Made by a program: the position numbers and the translations under genes | The notes under the pieces: generated by a model | Told to the model about the DNA's origin: nothing | The model's input: the letters and a program-made list of their open reading frames with translations, nothing else | Databases searched by the model: none | In this document: positions 34,845 to 42,961 of the stretch, in pieces | How the letters are laid out: every line of letters begins with the position of its first letter | Position numbering within the stretch: position 1 is the first letter of the stretch | Source: 79-D21 sp022839995 | GTDB lineage: Bacteria; Synergistota; Synergistia; Synergistales; 79-D21 | Assembly (NCBI GenBank): GCA_022839995.1 | Contig: JALHIN010000012.1 | Span: 8,182 to 72,181, forward strand | Direction: 5' to 3' | DNA: 64,000 bases

Positions 34845-35828
34845 TTGCCGGATTTACCAAAGATCGCTTTCGTCGTTGCGGGCGGAACCATCGGAATGCT
34901 GTTCAGCGAAAGGCACGGAGGGCATGTCCCCAGCCTGGGAGCAGACGAGATGTTGAAGTGGCTCCCTGTGGGGTTGCCTTGCGAGATCGTCCCCATCGAC
35001 TGGGCCCGCCAACCGAGTTGCCACTACACGATCGGGATGACGACGGACCTGGTCGAACTTCTCAGGAAAACCGTCAAGGAAGGGGCCCAGGGGATTGTCG
35101 TCACCTGCGGAACCGACCTGATGGAAGAAATGGCCTACCTGACAGATCTTCTATGGCCCTACCCCCAGCCCGTCGTCTTCACGGGTGCGGTGCTGCCCCC
35201 GGATTGCCCCGGAAGCGATTCGAAGCTGAACCTCATCCAGGCCTTCACCGCCGCGGCCTCGGAAAAATGCTGGGGGCAAGGGGTTACGGTCTGCTTCCAG
35301 GACCAGCTTTTCGCAGCCTCGGAGGTCAGAAAGGTCCACAGTTCGCGAAGGGACGCCTTCGAGTCCCCGGGCCGGGGCCCTATCGCGGAAATCGTCCAGG
35401 ACAAGGTGCTCCTGTACCGTACTCCGTTTCGCAGCGCAACCCTGGGAGAGTACGTCACACCGGCAAGGGAGATCGAGCTGGTCTGGGCGGCCCTAGGCTG
35501 CGGGGAACGACTTCTCGGCTGCCTTTCCAGGGGACCGGACCTTGACGGCCTGGTACTCGCAGGCACCGGTTCGGGAAACGTCCCCCCTTCCTGGCAGCCT
35601 CATATCCGTTCTTTCCTGAAGAAGGAAATCCCCGTCGTCATCACTTCCCGATGCACCCAGGGGCGTGTCGGACGGCTGTACGGATATGAGGGAAGCGCGA
35701 AGCGCCTCATCGAAATGGGGGTCCTGGACGGAGGGGGCTTGAGGCCGACTCAGGCCCGCCTGAAGCTTGCCGTTGGACTCGGCGGGGGGCTTAAGGGAAA
35801 ATCCCTGCAGCTGTATCTGCTCAACTGA
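34845..35828 (+). CDS. L-asparaginase-family protein
   Basis: A 327-residue amidohydrolase-like protein. The first active-site segment VAGGTIGM (about residues 11-18) is normal. The second, usually HGTDT, reads TCGTDLMEEMAYL, so Thr and Asp remain but the preceding His is Cys. A SDSKLNL segment matches the family's SD-x-x-NL region. Substrate may be asparagine or another amide. The start is a TTG at 34845 after GGAGGGGAG. Confidence 0.8.
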   Translation: MPDLPKIAFVVAGGTIGMLFSERHGGHVPSLGADEMLKWLPVGLPCEIVPIDWARQPSCHYTIGMTTDLVELLRKTVKEGAQGIVVTCGTDLMEEMAYLTDLLWPYPQPVVFTGAVLPPDCPGSDSKLNLIQAFTAAASEKCWGQGVTVCFQDQLFAASEVRKVHSSRRDAFESPGRGPIAEIVQDKVLLYRTPFRSATLGEYVTPAREIELVWAALGCGERLLGCLSRGPDLDGLVLAGTGSGNVPPSWQPHIRSFLKKEIPVVITSRCTQGRVGRLYGYEGSAKRLIEMGVLDGGGLRPTQARLKLAVGLGGGLKGKSLQLYLLN

Positions 35829-35841
35829 CCCGCCGCTGCTG

Positions 35842-35884
35842 AAAAAGCCCGACGGGGCATTTCCGTTTTCCCCGTCGGGCTTTT
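35842..35884. terminator. Bidirectional terminator between asparaginase-like and TauE genes
   Basis: AAAAGCCCGACGGGG pairs with CCCCGTCGGGCTTTT across a 12-base loop, with A and T tracts on both sides. The stop codon of the TauE gene begins at its right edge. Confidence 0.94.
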
Positions 35885-36639
35885 CACCAGGAACCGAAAA
35901 CGTCCCAGAGCATCTTGATTGCGCTTGCCATGACCATTAACGCCAGGATCCAACGGATTACCCGGTTTCCCTTCGTCACCGTGAAACGGGCCCCAAGGTG
36001 TGCCCCGATCATGCTACCGGAAGCCAGCACAAGCCCCGTTCCAACCCGTACCAGCCCCTGAGAGGCAAAAAGGGCCAGGCTGACAGCCGTGAAACAGCCC
36101 ACGAGAAACACTTTCTCCGCGTTTGCCTGGACCAGGTCTCGCCCTCCCAGTCCCACCAGGGCCCAGATCAGGAAAAAACCCACTCCGGCCTGAACAAACC
36201 CTCCGTAGACCCCAATCAGGAAAAAAAGAGCCCCGTGAAGCCAGGCCGGCATTCGGGCCTGACGCGGTCGTTCCCACATGGAGGGTTTGAACACGAGAAG
36301 CACCGCCATCACGAGGATGAGAACACCAATCGATCCCCGCAACAGCGTTTCGTCCAGGCGGATCGCGACGATCGTTCCCGTGAGGGCCCCTAACGCTGCG
36401 GGCAAGACCGCGGCAGCGCTTTTCCGCAGGTCGAGTGCGCCTGCCCGCAAGAAGCTGCGGGCAGCTGTCAGGCTTTGCAGAAAGATCGCCACCCGGTTCG
36501 TCGCGTTTGCCACTCCCATGTCCAATCCCGAAAACACGAGCAACGGGAGGACCAGGAGGCTCCCTCCTCCCGCCACGGTGTTCAGAAAGCCGGAAAGGAT
36601 TCCGGCCAGGAAAATCGCCAACGGGAAAAATCCAGCCAT
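35884..36639 (-). CDS. TauE/SafE-family anion exporter
   Basis: A 251-residue membrane protein with eight or so hydrophobic segments in two repeats and the family pattern GFLNTVAGGGSLLVLPLLV near the N-terminus and GGFVQAGVGFFLIWAL in the second half. The family moves sulfite, sulfoacetate or other organosulfur anions; the substrate here is unknown. It is divergent from the DUF296 gene. Confidence 0.88.
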   Translation of the reverse strand: MAGFFPLAIFLAGILSGFLNTVAGGGSLLVLPLLVFSGLDMGVANATNRVAIFLQSLTAARSFLRAGALDLRKSAAAVLPAALGALTGTIVAIRLDETLLRGSIGVLILVMAVLLVFKPSMWERPRQARMPAWLHGALFFLIGVYGGFVQAGVGFFLIWALVGLGGRDLVQANAEKVFLVGCFTAVSLALFASQGLVRVGTGLVLASGSMIGAHLGARFTVTKGNRVIRWILALMVMASAIKMLWDVFGSW

Positions 36640-36709
36640 CGTTCCTCCTTTTCCTGCTCATTATGGTAAACTATCGTTGTGATCGATACTTTTCCCCGGG
36701 GGTGAGGCC

Positions 36710-37135
36710 ATGCGCTACGCGGTCACGAACGAAATCATCGCGATTCGGCTGTCTGAAGGCGAGGAACTGAACCGATCGATCAGCCAAGTTTGCGAGGAAT
36801 ACGCCGTCGATTCCGCAGTCGTCCTGTCTGCGGCCGGATTCGTCAGAAACGTGACCTTCGGCTGGTTCACGGGCAAGGAATACCTCATGGAAACCCATAA
36901 CGAGATCTTCGAGCTGCTTTCCCTCAGCGGAGACATCAGCTACAAGGAAGGGAAACTTTATCCCCACATCCATACCGTCCTGGGCAGGAAAGACCATACC
37001 ACCGTGGGCGGGCACATCCTGTCCGCCGTTGTCGACCACAACCTGGAGATCTTCATCAAGCCCCTGCAGTCAGTCCGCCTTTCACGGGCCTTTGACGGGT
37101 GGTTCGAGGCGATCGTGCCCGAACGCCGCACCTAG
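36710..37135 (+). CDS. PPC/DUF296 domain protein
   Basis: A 141-residue single-domain protein of the PCC (DUF296) fold, the domain also found in plant AT-hook proteins. Visible features are DSAVVLSAAGFVRNVTFGWF, SGDIS, and PHIHTVLGRKDHTTVGGHI with three histidines that could bind metal, as in bacterial homologues. Function unknown. Its TAG stop shares the palindrome CTAG with the stop of the convergent YbaK gene. Confidence 0.85.
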   Translation: MRYAVTNEIIAIRLSEGEELNRSISQVCEEYAVDSAVVLSAAGFVRNVTFGWFTGKEYLMETHNEIFELLSLSGDISYKEGKLYPHIHTVLGRKDHTTVGGHILSAVVDHNLEIFIKPLQSVRLSRAFDGWFEAIVPERRT

Positions 37136-37662
37136 GAAGTTTTCCCCGGGGGAGGGGCACCCTGCCCCTTCCCCTCTTTTTTTATGGCCGCTTTCCTGCC
37201 TTTCGTCATTTGGAGCAGCTCTTCGGGAGAGACGGGGAAGAACGCATGGTCCGTTCCCGCTGCTGCCCAGACGGTTTCCTGCAGGAAAAGGTCTTCATCA
37301 AGAAAGGCTTCGATCTCGGACGGGAAACCGACGGGAGGGACGCCTCCCACCGCAAAACCGGAATATTCCAGGACGATTTCCGGGCGTGCCATTGAGATCT
37401 TTTTCACCCCGGGGAGAAGTTTACGCACCGCTTTCAGGTCCACGCGGTTCGTCCCGCTCATCAGCGCCAGGACAAACCGGCCGTCGGCCTGCAGCACGAT
37501 GGTTTTCAGAATGGCCTCCCGTGGAGCTCCCACGGCCCTCGAAGCGTCTTCCACCGTAAAGATCGTGTCCCGGCTGAAAAGGATCTGTCCGCCGTAGCCC
37601 GCTTTTCGAAGAAACCTTCTGACTTTCTCGACCGCTTCCTCCATCGGCGCTTCCGCGCTCAT
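37132..37662 (-). CDS. YbaK/EbsC-family aminoacyl-tRNA deacylase
   Basis: A 176-residue editing-domain protein that hydrolyses mischarged tRNAs in trans. It has LKTIVLQADGRFVLALMSG with the catalytic-site lysine, and GFAVGGVPPVGFP, the substrate-loop motif. Start ATG at 37662 after AAAGGAGG, in a 4-bp overlap with slt. The C-terminal tail is basic and Gly/Pro-rich. Confidence 0.9.
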   Translation of the reverse strand: MSAEAPMEEAVEKVRRFLRKAGYGGQILFSRDTIFTVEDASRAVGAPREAILKTIVLQADGRFVLALMSGTNRVDLKAVRKLLPGVKKISMARPEIVLEYSGFAVGGVPPVGFPSEIEAFLDEDLFLQETVWAAAGTDHAFFPVSPEELLQMTKGRKAAIKKEGKGQGAPPPGKTS

Positions 37663-39656
37663 TTTCCAGCCTCCTTTCCCGATTGCCCAGCTCCGCCGTT
37701 TCCGCCTTCCAGGGCCCTGTACACCGCGTGGTTTCCCAACACTTTCCGAACGTACTCGTTGGTTTCGGGAAACGGGATCTCCTCGACCCATTCGTCGATG
37801 GCTCCCGTCCTCTTGACCCATTTCCGGACGGACCCGCTACCGGCATTGTAGGCTGCCAGTGCTTCTTCCACTGTCTCGAACGATCCCAAGTGACGGGCGA
37901 GATGGGCGGTACCCAAAAGGATGTTCGTCCGGGGGTCCCAGGGGTCCGCCTTCTCCATTCCGAGCCTCCTGGCTTCATCCTGGCCGGTCGCCGGCATCAG
38001 CTGCATCAGGCCCAACGCACCGGCGGAACTGACCGCGGCCGGATCGAAAGCACTTTCCTGCCGCATGACAGCCCAAACGAGAAGAGGGTCTACCCCGAAC
38101 CGGACCGACGCTTCCTGCACTTCCGGGGCGTAGGCCTTGGGGAACAGGAGCGAGAGCAATTCGGACGAAAGGGTCAAACCCTGCGGCAGGGAAGGTCTCG
38201 CCCGCTCCGCGAGCCTCACCGAACCGGCAAAATCCCCGCTCCACGCGGCCAGCCAGGACGCGCGGGCCAAGGCCTCCCCCCTTCCCGATGCCTCCAGCTT
38301 CAACCTCGCGTAGGTAACAAACCCCCAGCTTTCCAGCGGATCCTGCCCCCTTTGCCAGTTGGGCCGCCGAATTGCCCCAAGCGCGGGACCTCCCCGGGGG
38401 AAAACCCGCCAGGCATAAAGGGAAAGGGGTTCCTGCGAAACCAGCTTTTCCTCCCATCGTTTTGCGAAAAGCTCATCCCCTTTTTTTCGCGAGCTTTGGG
38501 AAAGCCAGAAAAGAAGCCGAGCCCTCTCCAGTCCCTCAGGAGCCCCATCCAGCGCTTTCTCCCACTCGATTCCCGCACCCGCTGGATCTCCTGCCGCCCA
38601 TAGTTTCCAGCCCAGTTGCCAGTGCAGTCTCGAAGCAGCCGCCCCTTTGGGGAACCGCCGGAAGAGTTCCGTAACCTCGAACGCAGAAGCTTCCGGCCCC
38701 GCCTGGATCGCCATGGCATACAAGGCGGCTTCCGCTGCGGGGCCATCTCCCCGGGCGAGCCTCCTTAGGGCCGCCTTCGCGCTTTCCAGGCCCGATGAAG
38801 CGATGCCGAGCCGCCGGACCGAAGAGGAGGAATACGAGGCCCCTTCGCGGGCGAGACCTTCCCAGAGGAGAACCGCTTCTTCCCCTCGCTTTGCACGGAA
38901 AAGCGAGAGGGCATACCAGAACCGCCCCTTTGCCGACAGGCGGGATTTCCCGTTTCCCTCGCCGGTTACCGACCCGAAAGAATCGATCGCGGCGAGGTAG
39001 TCTCCCGAAAGGGCGGACGCGATCCCCATGGCTTCCCTCGCTTCCGCGGAGGTCCCCATTCCCGGGCGTTGCAGGAACGAGATCCCTTCCGGGGCAAGCG
39101 GCCGGATTTCCAGTAATGCCAAGGCGTCTTTGACCCCGGCGGCAGGAGACTTCAGGACCAGGGAGAGCGCCTGGACCTTTCGGCCGTTGTCTGAACCCGC
39201 CCAAAGCAGCATTTTCCTTGCCCATGTCCCCTTTTCACCCGGGGAGGCAAGCCTTTCCCGGAGATAGGCAACGGTATACCTCAACTCCTCCGGGAGGGCA
39301 GGAGAAGCCCACAGTTTTTTTGCAAGCCTTGCCGCCTCTTCCGCTCGGCCGGTTCGTTCCATGCCGAGTGCCCTCAGGAGGTCCGCATAAGGGAGGACGG
39401 AGGCCGGAATGCCCTTGCGGGCGCGGTCCAGGATCCGCACGGCCTTTTCCCAGTCCTGCCGAAGCCAGGCGGCATTCGCGGCCAGGCACGCTTCCCGCGG
39501 AGACCACTCCTTTCTAGTAGAAAGGGCCGCGTCGAACTCTTTCCAACGCCTTTCGTAGAAGAGCGCCGTCATCGAGGGGGAAGCGCCCCACGCCGCCGGA
39601 ACGCAACCGGCCCAAAGCGATGCGAGGCAAAGGAGAACAAGGGTGGTTTTTTTCAT
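37659..39656 (-). CDS. Soluble lytic murein transglycosylase (Slt-type)
   Basis: A 665-residue exported enzyme that cleaves peptidoglycan to 1,6-anhydro-muropeptides. After a signal peptide (about 1-24) comes a long helical superhelix (about 30-510), then the SLT domain with RQESAFDP (catalytic Glu534), GALGLMQLMPAT and AAYNAGSG. A cysteine follows WAG near the signal end, but the site is a poor lipobox. Start ATG at 39656 overlaps the dtxR stop by 4 bp. Confidence 0.92.
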   Translation of the reverse strand: MKKTTLVLLCLASLWAGCVPAAWGASPSMTALFYERRWKEFDAALSTRKEWSPREACLAANAAWLRQDWEKAVRILDRARKGIPASVLPYADLLRALGMERTGRAEEAARLAKKLWASPALPEELRYTVAYLRERLASPGEKGTWARKMLLWAGSDNGRKVQALSLVLKSPAAGVKDALALLEIRPLAPEGISFLQRPGMGTSAEAREAMGIASALSGDYLAAIDSFGSVTGEGNGKSRLSAKGRFWYALSLFRAKRGEEAVLLWEGLAREGASYSSSSVRRLGIASSGLESAKAALRRLARGDGPAAEAALYAMAIQAGPEASAFEVTELFRRFPKGAAASRLHWQLGWKLWAAGDPAGAGIEWEKALDGAPEGLERARLLFWLSQSSRKKGDELFAKRWEEKLVSQEPLSLYAWRVFPRGGPALGAIRRPNWQRGQDPLESWGFVTYARLKLEASGRGEALARASWLAAWSGDFAGSVRLAERARPSLPQGLTLSSELLSLLFPKAYAPEVQEASVRFGVDPLLVWAVMRQESAFDPAAVSSAGALGLMQLMPATGQDEARRLGMEKADPWDPRTNILLGTAHLARHLGSFETVEEALAAYNAGSGSVRKWVKRTGAIDEWVEEIPFPETNEYVRKVLGNHAVYRALEGGNGGAGQSGKEAGK

Positions 39657-40135
39657 GGTCCTTCGTTTTCTTCTTCCCGGCGGTTGCAGGTGCAGGGACG
39701 GCTTTCCCCCGTTTCGACGAAAAGCCGGAACTGCTCCAGCCAGCGTGGTTTTCCCCATTCGCAGAGACCAATGAACCGGATGAAAGCAAGGAAGCGTTCC
39801 AGGCATTTCGGGGAAATCCCGTGCTCCATGGCGCAGGCGTTGAGTTCCGCTTCCTCTTCTTCCAGGCCCAAAACCTCAAGGAGAAAATCCCGGATGGAAA
39901 CTTCCTTCTCTACTAGGTGCGATGCCATTTTGTCCCCTTCATCGGTCAGGGTCAGGTACCCATAGGGTTCCTGCCGGACGTACCCCTTGGCTTTCAGGCT
40001 GGAAAGAATCCCCACCACGGTGGGGGCCTTGACCCCCATGATGGCGGAAAGGTCCTTTACGCGAACGACCTTGCTTTCCTTCTGCAACTTGTATATGGTC
40101 TTCAGGTAATCTTCGCCGCGGGCCGTCAGTTCCAT
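39653..40135 (-). CDS. DtxR/MntR-family metal-dependent regulator
   Basis: A 160-residue iron- or manganese-responsive repressor with the winged HTH (about 10-65; LSAIMGVKAPTVVGILSSLKAKGYV) and dimerisation helices with the metal-site pattern EEEEAELNACAMEHGIS. The C-terminus ends in a short CTCNRREEE tail. First gene of the dtxR-slt-ybaK unit. No metal transporter is adjacent, so its target is not shown here. Confidence 0.88.
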   Translation of the reverse strand: MELTARGEDYLKTIYKLQKESKVVRVKDLSAIMGVKAPTVVGILSSLKAKGYVRQEPYGYLTLTDEGDKMASHLVEKEVSIRDFLLEVLGLEEEEAELNACAMEHGISPKCLERFLAFIRFIGLCEWGKPRWLEQFRLFVETGESRPCTCNRREEENEGP

Positions 40136-40161
40136 GAATTAGCCCTCCCTACATTTTTTAG

Positions 40162-40202
40162 GATATTGAGTCGAGTATCGCCCAGGCCAGGCGGCAAGTC
40201 AA
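40162..40202 (-). promoter_or_regulatory. Promoter of dtxR-slt-ybaK with a possible operator
   Basis: TTGACT (40202-40197), 17 bases, GATACT (40179-40174). An imperfect dyad with GATA at one end and TATC at the other (40162-40179) covers the -10 region and may be an autoregulatory site. Confidence 0.45.
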
Positions 40203-40212
40203 GGAGAACAGA

Positions 40213-41088
40213 ATGGACGAAGGAACGATTCTTGGAAGCCTGGCCACCCTTGCTTCCGCCTGGGAAGTCCAGACTGGACCGAAACCGGGGCTGGTCGACC
40301 CGTTCAGCTGCGGGGCCCATGACGACATGGACTACGTGACCTTCCTGGCAAGCATAAGCGCACTCTCGCCTTACTGGAGCCAGCAGGCGAGAATCGGCCT
40401 GGACGGGACCCCCCCGGCAAGGGCCATGGAGCGGCTGCGGCCGGTCGGCCTGGAGATGGAACGGGCCATGGCCCGGGCCACCGGGGGAGTGAATACGCAC
40501 AAGGGATTGATTTTTGCCCTGTCCCTCCTTCTGTTCGGAGCGGGGTCGGGGCTTAGGCGGTCAGGCAGGGTGGATCCCGGGGAGGCTGCCGAACTGGCCG
40601 CTTCCGCCGTGGCCGAGTCCGTTCGCGCGGAATTCGATCACCTGTCCCGCTCGGGCCTTCCCGCGGCCCGGACTCACGGGGAGACCCTGTTCCTGAAGCA
40701 CGGCATTACCGGGATCCGCGGGGAAGCCGCCTCCGGGTTTCCCTCGGTCATCGAACAGGGCCTTCCGGCCTTGAAACAGGCCCTCCAATCGGGGGCTTCG
40801 CTGCAGGATGCGGCACTGCACGCCTTTTTCGCCATCGCAGCCGTCTGTGAGGACAGCAACGTCATCAGCCGAGGGGGCTTCGACTTCTGGAGAGGGACCC
40901 ACCTGCCCCGCATGCGTGCCCTTTCCGAGCCTCTCCCCCCCTACTCGCCCGGCTTCATCCAAGGCCTGCAAGCGCTCGATGCCGAATATGCCTCCCTCCG
41001 CATCAGCCCCGGAGGGGCGGCGGACCTTCTGAGCTGTACTCTTTTCCTGAATTGGGCACAGCTTGTCAACATGGCGCGTTTGAGTTAG
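40213..41088 (+). CDS. citG: Triphosphoribosyl-dephospho-CoA synthase (CitG-like)
   Basis: A 291-residue enzyme of the CitG/MdcB family, which makes the prosthetic-group precursor of citrate or malonate lyase ACP. The signature GGVNTHKG is intact at about residue 92, along with KPGLVDP near the N-terminus and EDSNVISRGG in the last third. No citrate lyase, malonate decarboxylase or ACP gene is in the window, so the partner is unknown. Confidence 0.85.
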   Translation: MDEGTILGSLATLASAWEVQTGPKPGLVDPFSCGAHDDMDYVTFLASISALSPYWSQQARIGLDGTPPARAMERLRPVGLEMERAMARATGGVNTHKGLIFALSLLLFGAGSGLRRSGRVDPGEAAELAASAVAESVRAEFDHLSRSGLPAARTHGETLFLKHGITGIRGEAASGFPSVIEQGLPALKQALQSGASLQDAALHAFFAIAAVCEDSNVISRGGFDFWRGTHLPRMRALSEPLPPYSPGFIQGLQALDAEYASLRISPGGAADLLSCTLFLNWAQLVNMARLS

Positions 41089-41117
41089 ATTATTAGAAAA
41101 CAGGGAGGGGAGATCGG

Positions 41118-41486
41118 ATGAGTCTGGGACTTCGTTTGAAAACGTTGCGGAAATCCAGCGGGCTGACCCAGCAAAACCTGGCGGAAAAGGTCGGCGTCAG
41201 CCGAATTTACATTCAGGCCCTCGAAAGCAACCGCAGACTCCCTTCGATGAAGCTGCTCCAGAAATTGGCCCACGCACTCGGGGTCGAGGTGGCCGATATC
41301 GTGGAGACCTTCGGCGGGGACCGCCAAAACCGTTTCCAGATCGAGGAGCTCTGGAACTCGGCGGGAGTGGAGCTCTGGTACAAGCGGAAACGGCTCTCCC
41401 CCGAGGAAGTTCTCCTCGTACGCCGGCTTGTCGATGCCGCGCTTTCCGACTGGGATGAAGGCCAAGAAGACCGGAAGGATTCCTGA
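41118..41486 (+). CDS. XRE-family transcriptional regulator
   Basis: A 122-residue protein with an N-terminal helix-turn-helix (about 5-60: LRLKTLRKSSGLTQQNLAEK and SRIYIQALESNRRLPS). The C-terminal half is helical and charged. It overlaps the next gene, encoding an ImmA-like peptidase, by 32 bp; this arrangement resembles repressor/ImmA pairs, where the peptidase cleaves the repressor. Confidence 0.85.
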   Translation: MSLGLRLKTLRKSSGLTQQNLAEKVGVSRIYIQALESNRRLPSMKLLQKLAHALGVEVADIVETFGGDRQNRFQIEELWNSAGVELWYKRKRLSPEEVLLVRRLVDAALSDWDEGQEDRKDS

Positions 41487-41886
41487 GGAAGGGGACTCCT
41501 CCATCGACTTTCCCCGCCCTCCGGAAGTCCTCCCGGCTTGGGCGCTGGAAGAAGCCAGGCCCTGGTGGAACCTGGACGAGTTCAGCCTTCTCGTCCGCGC
41601 CGAGGAAGCCTGCGGGAGAATCCTTGAGCTCAAACGGGTCCCCCTGACGGAGAACCTTTGGGGCCTGCACGTTGCGCGCGGAGACAGGGCCCGCATCTAC
41701 GTCAACAGCCTCCTTCCCCCGTTCTGGCAGCGTTTTGCGTGCTACCACGAACTGTACCACCTTCTCGTCCACCGTCGGGGAGAAGCCTTCTGGGCCCGAA
41801 CCGCTGCCCCCCTCTCGAGCTTCGAGTACCAGGCCGACCTTTTCGCCTGGGCCTGCATGCTCCCGGAGTGGCAGGAATCACCTTGA
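41455..41886 (+). CDS. ImmA/IrrE-family metallopeptidase
   Basis: A 143-residue zinc peptidase-like protein. The active-site HELYH (His98, Glu99, His102) and the downstream third-ligand region EYQADLFAWACMLP are both present. The start is uncertain: ATG at 41455 is used, with ATG 41434 and TTG 41428 as alternatives. The likely substrate is the XRE protein encoded just upstream (inference from family behaviour). Its stop overlaps the next start as TTGA. Confidence 0.8.
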   Translation: MKAKKTGRIPEEGDSSIDFPRPPEVLPAWALEEARPWWNLDEFSLLVRAEEACGRILELKRVPLTENLWGLHVARGDRARIYVNSLLPPFWQRFACYHELYHLLVHRRGEAFWARTAAPLSSFEYQADLFAWACMLPEWQESP

Positions 41887-42905
41887 AGCGGCGGAAATCC
41901 CTCCCATTCTTTTTCGCCATGGCAGGCTGCAGAAACCGATGCGTGTACTGCGACCAGGCCAAAATCACGGGAACAGGCGTCGCTCCTACCCCGAAAGAGA
42001 TTCGCCGCCGCCTGGAAGAGCTGGAAGATGCCGTCGAAATCTGCTTTTTCGGCGGGAGCTTCACTTGCCTGCATCCCTCCCTGGTGGAATCCTACCTGGA
42101 AGCAACGGCTTTTGCCCCTTCCGGGAGCTCCCTTCGCCTTTCCACCCACCCTCTTTGCCTCGCGGCGGGAACAATTCGATTGTTGAAAGAGGCCACCCGC
42201 GGAACCTGCCCCGTTTCCTGCGTTGAGGTGGGCATCAGTTCGCTCGACAACGACGTCCTGCAAACCTGCGCAAGGGGATACACGGCGGAGGAGGCCCTGC
42301 GTTCTGTCGACCGGCTGCTCCAGGAGGACCTGCCCACAGGGATCCAGCTCATGATCGGCCTGCCCGGCCAGGATATCGAATCGACCTTCCGCGACCTTCG
42401 GCTGTTGGCCCAGCTGAAGGGACCGTGCTCGGTAGCCCTTCGGATCTATCCCTGTCTCGTTCTCAAGGGCACCCCGCTGGAATCTCTCTGGAAGTCCGGC
42501 AAGTATGGGCCCCTCGAGACGGAACAAGCGGTTCGGTGGACTGGGCGGCTGTTGGTCGAGGCCCTGGACCTGGGGTTTGAAGTGTTGCGGGTCGGCCTGG
42601 CCGAAACGGACTCCCTTGCTTCTTCCGTGAGCGCTGGCCCTCATCACCCGGCTTTCGGGGAACTTGCATGGGGTGAATGCGCGGCCCTCCTTCTCGTCCG
42701 AAATTCCGAGAGAGGCCCCTGGGTCGAACACTGGAAGAAACGCTCCCTTTTTCTCGGTCATGGGAAACGGGGAATCAGGAGGCTTGCCGAGCTTTCCGGG
42801 CAAAGCGATTCCGAAGCGCTCGCCCGCCTGTCTTTCTGGCCGGGCGGAACAGGGTTTAGGGGAAAAGAAGGTTCGCGAGTTGACAACCCGGAAGACGAAC
42901 TCTAA
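41883..42905 (+). CDS. Elp3-like radical SAM protein (clostridial YhcC-type family)
   Basis: A 340-residue radical SAM enzyme with CRNRCVYC (Cys16, 20, 23), the GGSF motif in CFFGGSFTCLHP, and LMIGLPGQD. It resembles the short Elp3-like proteins often encoded near rnc in Firmicutes, which lack the acetyltransferase domain; the substrate is unknown. Start TTG at 41883, coupled to the peptidase gene by a TTGA overlap. The TTG gives FFFAMAGC at the right distance from the family's N-terminus. Confidence 0.82.
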   Translation: MKRRKSLPFFFAMAGCRNRCVYCDQAKITGTGVAPTPKEIRRRLEELEDAVEICFFGGSFTCLHPSLVESYLEATAFAPSGSSLRLSTHPLCLAAGTIRLLKEATRGTCPVSCVEVGISSLDNDVLQTCARGYTAEEALRSVDRLLQEDLPTGIQLMIGLPGQDIESTFRDLRLLAQLKGPCSVALRIYPCLVLKGTPLESLWKSGKYGPLETEQAVRWTGRLLVEALDLGFEVLRVGLAETDSLASSVSAGPHHPAFGELAWGECAALLLVRNSERGPWVEHWKKRSLFLGHGKRGIRRLAELSGQSDSEALARLSFWPGGTGFRGKEGSRVDNPEDEL

Positions 42906-42908
42906 ACT
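42880..42908 (+). promoter_or_regulatory. Promoter of the MurR/RpiR gene
   Basis: Perfect TTGACA, 17 bases, TAAACT, lying over the last codons of the radical SAM gene. Transcription would start about 45 bases before the regulator's ATG. Confidence 0.8.
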
Positions 42909-42961
42909 GGATGCCGTATACTTGACCTTTTGTTTATCTACTGTGGGAGGAATGCCGAAGA

